This document shows positions 1-11,260 of a stretch of 64,000 nucleotides of DNA, piece by piece. Made by a program: the position numbers and the translations under genes. Location of the stretch: assembly GCA_026260175.1 (NCBI GenBank), contig JAKCWW010000151.1, positions 32,213 to 96,212 on the forward strand. Direction: 5' to 3'. The stretch's first letter is position 1. Every line of letters begins with the position of its first letter. This DNA is from Reticulitermes lucifugus. Taxonomy: Eukaryota; Arthropoda; Insecta; Blattodea; Rhinotermitidae. Under the pieces are notes generated by a model. That model was not told where the DNA came from. It made no database searches and was given only the letters and a program-made list of their open reading frames with translations.

Positions 1-112
1 GGTCCCTCGTCCAGAGGAGTCCTACCGAGTGTGGTGTGTTTAAAGTGTGTGATCGTGAAGCCTTGAAAAATGAGGCGGCCTAGGCCCATTGGGGCTGTCG
101 AGCCATTGAAAA
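1..112 (+). mobile_element. SINE3 copy, 3' part, cut by window start
   Basis: The segment ends in GGGGCTGTCGAGCCATT followed by an A run. It shares the block GTGATCGTGAAGCC and the ending GGGGCT..GCC with the complete minus-strand copy at 5866-6102 and the short copy at 13065-13145. The tRNA-like head lies outside the window. Family identity rests on these three internal copies, not on a database name. Confidence 0.62.
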
Positions 113-1400
113 AAAACAGCGCAAGGGTATCTGTAGTAAGGATAAAAAGGAATACCCGCTGTTAATTACACGGCATTAATCCCACTTCGGACAGTGAGGT
201 GAAGCGCAGTGAAAACTTCATCCTTATAGTGGCTACGTTCATAACGTCCAATGAAAGTGGATACGTTTCGCCATGCTTATGAACACTTTCCTGCATCTGT
301 TTCCGTACGAACGCATCTAAAGCTACCCACGGTGGTCGACTTTGAGGGGGGGGGCAATGCCGCTACTTGGTAGACGAGCTACAAAACACCACCTTTCACT
401 GCCAACCAGCAGAGTTGTTGGTATCAAAGTAACTGTGCCATATAAAATATAATGTTACAAAACGTCCCAGAAAGTGGCATTTCTGAAGCGGTATTTCTTC
501 AATGTGACAATCGCAACAATTTTTAGTGAATGTTGGGCTACAAAAAACTTCGGTGGTGGTATAAGTGGTAGATTATGCATAAGAATTTGACAATGATCCG
601 GGCCAACCACAGCACATATTCATTAAAAAAGCTAAAAGTGTGTCGTTTTAAGTTTTTAGGATCGGAGGTGAAAGTTCGACGTAAAGTGTTGACTTTTGAC
701 TGTGTTCATACAATGAAGCTTATTGTTCGTAAAATGAAGATAAATATAGTGACTGATTTAATCCTTAATTTACAGCGTCTTAAAAGTTAATCTTCTACGC
801 TAACTTTTCTGTTAAATGCAGTATTCTAGTTTGTTGCGTTTGAAGGTTGTGCCAAGTGTGTACATCCAAGCGGTCATCAGATTTGACCACAGTCAGTTTC
901 GAATCACATTTTGATCTGGCTGTAGCCTACAGTCATATATGTAAAAATGTATCTTATAGTGTTAGGTGTATTTCTTTTAATGGGTAATTCAGGTGACGTA
1001 CGATAGAAATGAATTACATTCTGTCGGTTGTTTGTAGCGATCTGATGATTCGTAATTTTTGTTTCGTGTTATCTTAAAGCGTGTGACTGGCTGAAACGCA
1101 CCAAAGTTAAATTGACGTGATAAATGAGGACTTCTTGAACAGTTGGTATTCTTGAGATTAAATTTTCGGTGTACGGAAAAGACACGACCTGTCGATCACA
1201 CATTGTTTCGATTCAGTTTGAGCAAAGCGCATAGAAAAACAACCAGTCTTGCAGTTAAATAGCCCAGATAGTGGCAGAGAAGAAGCTTCTTGATTGTCAG
1301 TGAAGTTTCCTAATCCACACGAATTAATGTTTGTGTGTATATATGTGTGACGCATCTGTGTATAATGTTAACTTACGTCTCAGTTGTATTAGTAATCGGT
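113..1400. other. No gene or repeat recognised
   Basis: The longest frame is 71 codons (575-790), is rich in K/R/L and has no domain I know. A run of nine G lies at 346-354. I see nothing else supportable. Confidence 0.5.
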
Positions 1401-1690
1401 GGCGGTCGGGATAGCGCAGTCGTTATAGCGACTTGCTATGGGCTGTACGGTCTGGGGATCGAATTTCCGTGGGGGCTAGATTTTTCCTACCCATCTATAC
1501 CTGCCCCAAGGCCGACGGAGCTTCCTGTACGGCGGGTACTTAGTCTCTTTACCGGGGGTCAAGCGGACGGGACGTGGCGTTTACCACCCACCATCATCTC
1601 GAGCGACGGTGTAGATAAGGGTGGAGGTATACCTCCATCTCTTACCTGTGCCTTAATGGCATGTTGTAGGGTGAATTTTACCTTTTATTA
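1401..1690 (+). mobile_element. SINE1, near full length
   Basis: A tRNA-like head (GGGATAGCGCAGTCGTTATA, with a box-B-like GGGATCGAAT) is followed by a body with GGCGTTTACCACCCACC and the end GTGAATTTTACC. The same order of blocks recurs at 17424, 26327 and 62404, which defines the family. Length is about 290 bp. The promoter boxes are mutated, so this is an old copy. Its 118-codon frame is only a read-through of the SINE. Confidence 0.85.
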
Positions 1691-3002
1691 ATAATCAGGG
1701 CCGTAATTTTCCTTCATATAATATTGGAAGTATTGTTCCTGGTATACATGAGAGATGAATTCAGTAACGTAGGCCGAAACGGCGCCGGGTGGGTGGGGGT
1801 GTAGGTTGTGTAAGACGACCGGCCATCCTCTCTGAGCTTTCCCTCAAGTCTCTAGTAATTTCAACTGTCATTACTGCTTCCTTACGCATCCCTTGCATTT
1901 CGTCGTTCAGAAACAGTCCTACCATTCAGGGTTACGTAAACATTGAGAATGGTTTGTTAAATTAACCAGTCTAAGAATGAAGGTATAAATTTTGTTTTAC
2001 GGCTGCGTCCGTTAGAGCAGGGATCTTGAGTTCTGATATTGCAGCAGTTTACGTAAGATCAAAAGTAGCTACGGACTGGCACCAGTGGTCCTACCCAGTA
2101 ATCGCCTGAATTTCATTGCGTTACGAGCAGCATATGCGAGACCAATATTTTGTATGTAGAAACCCGAGTGTTAAACTTCTGTCGTTCTTCTGTCCTATGC
2201 AGCATGTCATTTGTTTTAGTTGCGGATGTAAACCCGGTGTGACAGTGATTCCCAAACAGTCTGTCGTTATGAAGCAGTCGAGAGGTGCCTGTCCATCAGT
2301 AAGTATTTGCAGACTCGACCTTTGCCGATAAGTAGTATCTACGCAGCGAAACCGCTGATATTCAAAAACTCTCGGTATGCATATTCAGTGAAATTGTGCG
2401 GGGCTATAGTACAGGAGTGGACCGGTGGAAGGGTTATCTGTTGAAAACTTAGCTAGGAATTGGAACTGAAAATTTTCAATTGAAATTTGCACGGCCTGTG
2501 TATTATGAGACCAAAAGTACTCTTTCGCTCAGTTGACACGACCTTATTGGCAATTCCTTTTTGTTTGCAGTAACAAGGCACATGTTCTGGCTTTTATACC
2601 GAAGCCAGGCCCAAGGACAATAAAAATATAAAAGTATAAAATAACCGTATATCGCATGACTTTAATTTGGTAGTGAGATCCCACACCTTACAACAGCGTA
2701 TTGTTGATATTGTTTCTTCCTTTAGACCTATGATTTGAATGGGAACGCTCGTGGTTCTTCAGTGAAGGTTCAGTTATTGAAAGTTTAAAGCTTGAATTAA
2801 ATAAGAATTGTAAGATTCTTCGTAAAAAGTTGGGTAATTAATAACAGACCAAACAGAAAAAGTCGAAGATACTACAGGGCTAAGCAAAAACAGTGATATA
2901 TACAATAAACTATTGTAGGGTGTGAGATCTCGCTACCACATTGAATTGATACGGGATGTTAGGTTACTTGTTACCTTATTTACATTTTTATGATGATTGA
3001 GG
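1691..3002. other. No gene or repeat recognised
   Basis: AT-rich DNA with frames under 75 codons. A splice-acceptor-like T-rich stretch ending TTTGCAG near 2577 stands alone, with no exon-like frame after it. Confidence 0.5.
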
Positions 3003-3044
3003 CTGACGACGGCTTTGGTTTACAAGTCGAAACATTAGCTAGTT
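3003..3044 (+). ncRNA. Hammerhead-like motif (Penelope-type), degenerate
   Basis: The order is CTGACGA, then a hairpin with arms GGCTT / AAGTC, then GAAAC, a loop holding the palindrome TAGCTA, then GTT. This matches the order of a type I hammerhead core (CUGANGA, stem II, GAAA, stem III, UH). One extra base lies between the first core box and stem II, as in most other copies here, and stem I pairing is not obvious. It is probably the tail of a retroelement copy; activity is not claimed. Confidence 0.55.
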
Positions 3045-5204
3045 TGTAGACACAAAGGAATTTGATTACCATTAAATTTGTGACGACTGAGTGGAAACGT
3101 ACGTTTGGTTTCGCATTAGAAAACACAACGGGATGCGACATACCAAGGGCTTTGTATTAGTTATGTGATAACAGTTATGGTGTAACGTATGTTCAGTTCT
3201 AAATAAAAATGAGTGATATTTCGGTCGTGTTTAAGTCTGCCAAGTGGGAGGAGTACATAGCTGAGCCGTCAAACAACGGTTTGCGAAACACTGCGTGAGA
3301 GGATCTTGAGCTCGTGCAGGTGAACCTCAAGATGGAAATGAGACTTTCAAACATTTATTTATTTATCTTTATTTATTATCGGCAGTTGCGTATTCATAAA
3401 AAGGTGTTTTCGTCTCAAGCTTCTGCTGTGTAAACCAGCAATTTTCAGGAACCGCGTCTTTGACCGATCCTTTGATGTGGGTGACGTTCATCTTTCATTT
3501 ACTGTGCGGACATCTTAGTGTAGCTTAACGCCACTGTGTCTTGACTCGCTCGGGGATTATTCGGTGTCCCGTGAAATTTTAGCCAGTGATCTCTGATTAA
3601 GATATTTTTCGATTTCCATGTGTCTAGGAACTAAGCTGATTTTTATACATAAGGCATCCGCTACAGACAGCTTCCTTCATATCCTCTCGTAAAATTAACG
3701 ACTGACTGGCGAATGCTGACTCGGCATTTGGTAATTATGCCGCTAGATTTCTTTGGTTCATCACCATGCGAGGAAATGCGCATTTTGAATTCACACAGAG
3801 CCACTCGATTCATATGACGTGTTCACAGCTTATTTGTCAAGGTCCTCTGAAAATTTTCAGGGAGTCTTTTCATTCGTTTCTTGTTTGACTGGTGCGTACT
3901 ACGCACCTGCCGAACTTAGCTTTTTATTTAGTCGCTACTAGTTGAGTACAAGTTACGAAGGTTGTGTTATTCTCTCAGTTCTCCAATTGTTTCGTCTGTC
4001 ACGTCCCAACAATCTGTTTGCCTCCTTGTTCTCAATTGCCCTCACTAACTGCTGTTACCGCAGTTTTAAAATTACCTAACAATAGCAAGTAGGCTTTATA
4101 CGGCAGTCGTTAATGTAGCTGTGTAGGGGATAGATGACCGGAGTTCAGAGGTAGAGAATTCTTCGTTGCAGGCTCCTCGAAACATGATCTTATGCACATA
4201 TAATGTCATGTTTATTACCTGAGGTACCACTGGCGTGTTTTTCTGATCTAAAGCCTCCATAGCTTGAGGCTGTCTGCTTTCATCCACGTATTGTTATGCA
4301 ATACGTAGGGACTATTGTCACTTTTCTTCTGTGTTTTTATGGCGTGGTGCTGAGACAATTTGCCCTTATATTTCCGCCTCCAGAGATTGAGAAGCGTGTG
4401 GGTGAAATTGTTTTTAGATTAAATGTGTAGATGACCCGTTACCTTCACTTCTGTGTGTTGTCATGTAGTGAAGTGTAGCATTTTTTTTCCAGCCCCCGGT
4501 GATTAGGCAGTTTGAGAGGTACAGTTTTTAGTTACGAAATACATAGATGGAGGAGTCTCGTGTGCCTTGCCTGCAGCATCGGATGAAAGTTAATGTATAT
4601 TTTAGAATGCCGAGAAAATTCCTTTTAGGTGCGGCCGCTGATCCGGTGGCTATCGGCAAAAGGAATTTCTAATGCCATTTCGAAGCAGGGTTTGCGGAAG
4701 AGTAGTTATTTGCTATTCAGCGCGTTTCTGTCCATGTGTTCCCCGACGGGGTGAATGGAAGGTTGTTAGTTAATGATCCTACAGGTAAATATGCTAACTT
4801 TCGTATGGCAGGGTAATGACTGTTCCTGTTTAGCATTGCTTTTATTTATTTAAACTACACTCCGATTAATTCCGATGGGCGTTTTCCAAGAAGATCCTCT
4901 GTCGGGACCTCGTGTTTCAGGAGACCTCGTGTTCTCGATATCCATTCTACACAGTTACTGTTTCTTACACCGTTTTCTTTTTCTTTGTTTTGTTTTTATG
5001 GGTCATTGAAAACACACTTTTCACGGCCACAGCGATTGAAGCTGTGTCTGATTATCCGTTGTTACCGCGTGTGCATCGCCACCATCAGACGAAAGCGGCA
5101 ATAATGAACAGAGCCAGAATAACAATAGTCTTGTTACGTCACGTGTGAAGTTTACACTTCTCTCAATCGGATTTTTCAGTTTCCTTTTACCCACAGCTGA
5201 GAAG
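3045..5204. other. No gene or repeat recognised
   Basis: Only a short TTTA-rich tract (about 3352-3380) and chance frames under 80 codons are visible. Confidence 0.5.
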
Positions 5205-5355
5205 AGAGCCGGAGTAGCGTAGTCGGTATAGCGATTGGGCCTCGGGGTGCACGGTCCGGGGTTCGAATCCCGGTAAGGGGTAAAGCGGCCGGGGAGTGAA
5301 GGTAACCACTTGCCTCCATCTGGTACCGAGGTTAAGAATGAGTGGAGCTTCCAGC
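5205..5355 (+). mobile_element. SINE1 with internal deletion
   Basis: A well-kept tRNA-like head (GTAGTCGGTATAGCGA, box B GGGTTCGAATCCC) joins directly to the late body block GGGGTAAAGCGGCCGGGG. The roughly 95 bp that separate these blocks in other copies are missing. The join falls in a G-rich stretch shared by both sides, so deletion between short direct repeats is likely. The right end is cut inside the GAGTGGAGCTT block. Box B is the best preserved in the window. Confidence 0.78.
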
Positions 5356-5634
5356 TGAGAAAATCGCAGGGTACTTGTCAGTATAGAACGTGTAACATTG
5401 CTGTTTGTTGGTGAGTGGAGCCTTTGCGTCACTGTCTAGGTTCCTTTTCTGGCAACGTTGCATTTTAGCTGGAGCTTCAGCACCTGTGGCCGCAGTCATC
5501 TCCTTCATTACTGTGGGTTTTTCTTCTGTTTTTGCATACGAGCAGTGATATGTGCCTCAGTAAGTGGCTGGCTACTGGCTAGAGAGTCGGGATTCGAATT
5601 GCACGAGGGGCATTCGTCTATTTGTCCTTTGTGC

Positions 5635-5740
5635 CAGGGGTACTCAAATATTTCACACATCTAGGAGCCATTTCAAAATTTTAGGCACCAGGAGGTTGTC
5701 ATGAAGCACGTTCAATATTGAGGATCCCCAAATATTAGGC
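5635..5740 (+). mobile_element. Possible hAT-type transposon end
   Basis: CAGGGGTACTCAAATATT resembles the CAGGGGT..TCAA termini typical of hAT elements. No matching right end is seen, so the class is a guess from one terminus. Confidence 0.3.
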
Positions 5741-5865
5741 GTCACCGTACATAATGTAGTATCTTTGTCGACTTGGCGCCCGGGATTTGTGCATGTCTGC
5801 CTGATACCAACCGCAGGACTGTCTTAGTTCGCTCAGATTTTCGTTGGCACACTTCTCTTTTCCAC

Positions 5866-6102
5866 GGCGCAAAAGCCCCTAATAGTCCAGGGCCTCGTCA
5901 TTATGGAGGCTTCACGATCACACACTCGGTAGGACTTCTCCGGACGAGTGTTCAGCCCGAGGCAGAGACCTCTGCCTGACAGCACACAACACTCACAAGA
6001 GACAGACATCCATGCCACCGGCGGGATTCGAACTCGCAATACCAGCAAGCGAGCGGCCGCAGACCCACTCCTTAGACCACGCAGCTACTGGGGTCGGCTG
6101 GT
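5866..6102 (-). mobile_element. SINE3, longest copy
   Basis: Read on the minus strand it begins with a tRNA-like head (GTGGTCTAAGG as box A, GAGTTCGAATCCCG as box B). It continues through the block GTGATCGTGAAGCC and ends GGGGCTTTTGCGCCGTGG. Box A resembles a leucine or serine tRNA more than the SINE1 head does. Two copies at 1 and 13065 share only the 3' half. The box B looks intact. Confidence 0.75.
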
Positions 6103-8904
6103 ACACTTGCCACTGTGCAGTATTCCAAAGTGTGTTTGTCATTCTACCTCAAATTTCCTGCCATGTATTGTCCATCATGTTCAGCACATACACCAACTTG
6201 TGGACATCTGTTTATAAGGCATTAAATTTAAATACTTGCATGTCTTGTAGCCCATGAACAGTAACATTTTAAGCGTTTCATGAGGTCTTGTAAGTAAACT
6301 GAATAACGCAGTAAGTTTAATCCCTATGAGTTCTGATGGAACCTTTGATAATATTAAAATTGAACGTAGAAGTACGTTTGAAAGGGAAGGAATGGATTAT
6401 CAGTATTCGCTCTAATTCATCCCAGTCAGGTTTATACGGAAATATACTTCTCAAATTATCGTTTGTATGATTTTTAGGATTGGTAGTTGGTGTATGCGCG
6501 TCGTGTGTTGCAACATTTGGCTTTGTCAGCTTATTACTTGAACAGGAGTAGGGATGGCCCTCATCACAATGTAAATTTCTCCATTTCTTGGTTGCATCTT
6601 TTCGTGTCCAGGCACGCACCTGAACAGTACCTGTTAGCGTTCTTCCGCTAGGGCTCTCGCTACATTTGTTAAAATTTAACACAGATTTATCGTCAGCGAA
6701 GGTAGTAAACACTTGGGAGTGGGAAAACGGTTAGGGATGAATGGGGCTGGATATGAGAGACTTGTATTAATTTGTTATCGTCATTTTGACCATGAAAAGT
6801 ACCAGAAAGCTCTAGATATCCCGTCGCCGGAACATCACGAATATGACGCAGACATGCACATAAGATTTTGATGAAAAGGCTGTATCCACTCATCTTAGAT
6901 GTTTTTGTTGGCCGCTGAAAGGTACATATTCTGAACCTGTGTTAGTAAGATTTCCAGAATTTCATCATTAATGTGTTTTGATGTACTTGAAATGTAGTTT
7001 GTAATAATCCCGTTTTGCAAAATTAATTGACACTTAATTCAAAATATGCGTAATATTAGCAGTTAGTAGCTTTCAGTGTGTTACTAACAGGACTGTGCTT
7101 TATACGGTCAGATCATAAACACTTTAACACGCTTAATACTGTACAATGATTTTCGGCGATTGCGGTGGAATTCCGGAGAGTCACGCATATTTTTTACGCC
7201 ACGAACTTTTTACGAGTAGAGCATGTTTCATACTACGAGAGTTATTAACGAAGTCAGTCGTTTTTGGCGCCGGCGGTTACTTCAAACTGGAGCAGTGAAG
7301 AGAAGTTCGGGAAAAAGATGAAGTGCTTAAGTAACGGGTTGGTATGCCATTCTTGTGTCTTAAGGGCGCATATCTGTGATCGTACGGCCCACGTTGGAGT
7401 TTTTGTGCCGAATTTTGGAGATTTCTTAGATTTGAGGTTGTCATGAAGAATACTGTCTCCTCGGAAGTGATGCCTTGTTGTCTGGTAGAACGTTACAGGT
7501 TACCCGGCGCCATATCTATAAGGCAGTACTGTTCAACAGATGCCTATTTACATGACGGCCTTTACAGCCTATACAGTAGTCCTTCTAGGTATGAGAATAA
7601 GCGGACTGACAGTCGCGCCTGTTTTGCCATAATTTTTTGTATAAGTGCTCCCGACACCGGCTTTTACTGGTTGATCAGACCCGATAACACCGTTTAAAGC
7701 CCAGTGGATACGTTTTGTACCACCAGATTTACGATTGAAAAATTCTGCGCACCGTCCACAGAGTGAATTTTATGTGTTTCGTGTGAATTTCGTAACAACG
7801 GTTATTTCGCCATGCAGCATTAACTGATTGGTTTTGCAGTTGAGATAGTGTATGTTTACTTGAGGGTGCGAACTGATAATCTTGAAATATTATTCAGTTT
7901 GATTTCGTTATTAAAGGGTTAACCAAGTATTGATGGCTGGTGATGGCGGTTCTGCTAGTCAGCTAGTCTAAGAGGTTGCTGTGGGAGGAGGTTCAAATTT
8001 AAAACTAGAGGTAAAGTTACCAGAAGTAATAACTAGAACAACATGACAGTAAGTGAGTGAATGGAGGAAAAATGAAGGAACGCAAAGGAATATACTGAAA
8101 AGTGAAGGAATGGAACAGAGGAAATTGAAAAAAGAAGTACAAAAGTAAGAGGAGGAAAGAAAAAATAACGTCTTTGCATTCTTTCTGTCGTCTTTAAGCA
8201 GGCCCCTTGAAAATATTTCACTGGGTTGGACGATTCGACACTCATTGGCGTGATGTTCATTTCTTGGTATAAGGATCGAAGCCTTTATTTCCGATTCAGT
8301 TAGACGTTTGTACGTATACGACTACATAGCCATTGAATTATATGAGCAGAAATGGCTGAAACTACCAAGTTTTATTGTGAAGCTGCTGGGCCAAGATACA
8401 CGATCTGAACACTCACCGTACAGAGTGGGTGATGGCAGATTTCATTTGTGCACTCCCTGTCCTTGAAACCTGGAGAGAGAGCACGAAATGACATATGCAG
8501 GTTACGTCAGTTTGAGATTTATTAAGGTTGTCAGTAAGGTGATATGTCCTGGGGACGGGCTGAGTTTAATACGCGTATCGGCAAGTGTGTTGAGATTTTT
8601 CCTTATGCCACCGCGTATGTAACGGCTCTGGGACCTACAGTGTCTCTTATCTGCATGGCACGTGGGATTTCTTAATGTTTTATTACGTCGTATGTATGTG
8701 TAGTTCTGGTAAATTGAGACTTCCAAGGTATTTAAGGAATGCTAGTAGCATGGGTGGATATTCACCTGGTGAGGGTGTAACATTTAGCCCTTACGTTAGA
8801 GTGACTGTACCAGCTCGTAATGTTCTAGCGGGCCGATGTATTTGGGACTGGTGCTTTCCAGTTTAATTGCATCCATCCTGTTGTGTCCAGTTAATCACAT
8901 AAGT
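6103..8904. other. No gene recognised; one purine-rich patch
   Basis: Minus-strand frames of 131 (6317-6712) and 66 codons show no domain and no codon pattern that persuades me. Positions 8040-8165 are strongly A+G-rich. I see nothing else I can support. Confidence 0.45.
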
Positions 8905-8945
8905 ACACACTATTCCGTCTAACGCAACACTTTATTTCTTTCGGC

Positions 8946-8977
8946 GCTTCATGTTTCGATGGAAAACGATCATGAGG
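8946..8977 (-). ncRNA. Hammerhead-like motif, left arm
   Basis: The minus strand reads CCTCATGATCG, a loop, then ATCGAAACATG. The first core box has one change from CTGATGA, which should abolish cleavage. It pairs as a homologue with 9588-9620. Confidence 0.55.
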
Positions 8978-9587
8978 CTTTCTCTACAAAACCTTGAAAA
9001 ATCAAGGTAATATTACTATTTGCGAGATTTCTTTAAATATTACAAAATATTTATTACAGTAAAATTGTATTTTTGATAGTATCTCATGTAAGTAGTCGGT
9101 TGTGTAATCTCTATGGTAATTAGCTCCCACATGCTTAGTAAACATCGGTAGTGCCGAGCGTAAAGTACTAAAAATAAAAAACCTGTAAACTGATACTAGC
9201 ACAATGTAGTAATTAGTGAGGGATAGACACACTGAATATAACAACTTGGCATACATCTACTAATGTACATCTACCGTCACACACGCACGACTTACGTGCG
9301 CTACACAACGGAAAATAATAACGAAGACAAGTGGCCAGCCAATTACTCGAATCAACACATGGACATTTACCCATAAATTTTATTTTTTTTTAATGTTCAA
9401 CCTCTATTTTTAGGAACTGCCATCTTAAGAAATCTGAAAACAATACCACAGCAGGAGTACACAACCGAATATTTACATGAGATCCTATCAAAAACTGCAA
9501 TTTTATTGTAATAAATATTTTGTGATATGTGAGAGGTCTCGCAAATAGTAACATTTTACCTTGATTTTTACGATTTTGTAGAGAAAA

Positions 9588-9620
9588 CCTGATGATCGTT
9601 TTTAGCGGAAACATGTAGCA
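9588..9620 (+). ncRNA. Hammerhead-like motif, right arm
   Basis: CCTGATGATCG, a T-rich loop, AGCG, then GAAACATGTAGC. The first core box is intact and stem II is short. The base pair expected next to the cleavage site is altered. Confidence 0.58.
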
Positions 9621-9660
9621 TCGAAAGAAATAAAGTCTTGTGTTATACGGAATGGTGTGT

Positions 9661-10611
9661 GTTTATCTGGTATTTTTTCACTGACGTCTAATGTCGTAAA
9701 ACAGGTACCAGCGTCATACCCTGCTACTCCCTTTTGCTTCTTCCTTTCCCCACTTCCTCACCCGCAAGTTTCAGTTTGCGAGAACTGGACAGTAAATGTT
9801 ATTGTTCCAGTATTTTGTGCGCAAGTCTAAGTTCAGACTTCATCTTACTGTAAAGTAAAGGCTATTCATTCTACATAAACTGCATCGTTATTCAGAAGTT
9901 CTGAATATGATACACGTGGATAGACACGGCGTCCCATTGTGCGTTTGTTTTATACATTTGTGTAAAGAATAAATGCGACAATGGGAAATACTGCTTTTAG
10001 CTGTTTGGACTGACCTTGCTGTGGACATTTTCCGCTTGCTGAGACTTGAACATCTGATGTTCTGAACAGTGTTATTACAGCAGGGTTGGAGCGGTTATTG
10101 CACGGCGGTGCGTCTCAGAAATTTTGTCGAGTGTAATCATTAAAATCTTCCACTTCCTAAAGCCAAGGTTGTCCCTTGATAGAAGGGACAGTCTGCTGAT
10201 GTGCTGGTGAACCTTACAGTTAAATTCTAAACTACTGTTAAAGTCGGATGGGTATCGCTGTTTGAAATTTTGACGACTTTCCTTTCGGATCCTTATTCAT
10301 TTTACCATATTATTGTTTGTGTTTTCTAAAGTGCGTCTTCCTAGCAACCTGTTCTTTTGAACACTGCTGATTATTGAATCATAATAAGGTCGTTAATGAT
10401 TATGATAGACATTGTAGTTATGAAATTGCGTGGACGCGTAAAGCGATATACATTTTACGTCTCCCTTTATATAAACGAGCCCATTGTGGTGGCGGTTTAA
10501 TTGAGGGCGAGGACTGACTTAGGTCTGTCACGTTGGTATTGGTGGTTGAGTTTAGAGGATGGCTGTGTCTGCCTGCATATGTCTTTGTTGTATTATGTTA
10601 TTAAACGTCTA
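9661..10611. other. No gene or repeat recognised
   Basis: No frame over 60 codons stands out and no repeat was matched within the window. Confidence 0.5.
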
Positions 10612-10824
10612 GGGTGTTTTTTTCCTGCTTGACCGATAAGCGCTGGCCCAACGCTCCGCCTGACGCTCTGCCAGCGTTGCGTCGTACGCCGCGTGTCGGG
10701 GAGGTTTAACAGTCGATGACGGGAGCTAGACAAACGATCGCAGTGATAACCTTTATAAAGTCTAATAAAAACTCACTAGAGCGTCGGGCCGGCGCTTGTC
10801 GGTCAAGTAAGGAAAAATACGCCC
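10612..10824. mobile_element. 213-bp MITE with ~45-bp TIRs and TA target site
   Basis: Terminal inverted repeats at 10612-10656 and 10779-10824 match over almost their whole length. Shared core blocks are TTTTTCCT, TTGACCGAYAAGCGC and GGCCCRACGCTC. The element is flanked by TA on both sides (10610-10611 and 10825-10826), which suits a TA-targeting DNA transposon of the Tc1/mariner type. No coding capacity. The superfamily is inferred from the target site only. Confidence 0.78.
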
Positions 10825-10849
10825 TATATATTTATCGATATGACACTAG

Positions 10850-11260
10850 GTCAGTCCCGCTTAACGCGGGTTGTGTTGCCCGCTGAGACATTTCGAATGA
10901 GAAAACGTCTTTTAACCCTCTCTTTGGCAGAGCCGAGATAGAACGCCGAAGCAATTTTGAAAAATTGGGAGCTGTTTATTTATGGAGACATACGTTACAT
11001 TACTGATTCTCTTTATGAAAATGTGCTAAAATAGCTTCACCCTAGCCTAGATTGTGAATTGTATTTTTAAATACATGTTTCCTGTTATCGGTATGCTTTT
11101 ATTGCGCATAATGTGTAGAACTCTACACGTGTTAAAGTTATACAAATTAATTATACGGTATGTACACTTTTATTCTTCACTTTGTGCATTGAAATTCATG
11201 TTCCCCGCTTGAAGACCAAATTTTGCCGAAGTTGCTCGCACAACGTAAAAAGTTGATCAG
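10850..11260 (+). repeat. ~410-bp interspersed repeat of unassigned class, copy A
   Basis: This segment matches the reverse complement of 62948-63353 from end to end. Shared blocks include TTTTAACCCT, AAAGCCGAGATA-like AGCCGAGATA, AACGCCGAAG, ATGTGCTAAAATAGC and TTGAAATTCATGTT. A motif TGTTGCCCGC (one change in the second instance) lies near both ends in the same orientation. No open frame. Confidence 0.75.

Larger units (their letters stand above)
8905..9660. mobile_element. Inverted-pair retroelement tail, hammerhead-like motif in each arm
   Basis: Left arm 8905-9120 and right arm 9441-9660 are inverted copies, roughly 80% alike by eye. Shared blocks include CAAAATATTTATTACA, TTACTATTTGCGAGA and ACTTTATTTCTTTCG. 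Each arm carries a CTGATGA..GAAACATG motif that reads outward, about 40 bp from the outer end. The centre (9121-9440) is unrecognised. The layout is two element tails facing apart. Target-site duplications are not clear. Confidence 0.8.

Noticed and set aside
5775-5800. TGGCGCCCGGGATTTG as a retroviral-type primer binding site
   Set aside because: No long terminal repeat, no coding trace of an LTR element and no polypurine tract nearby. I found no LTR retrotransposon or virus-like element in the window.
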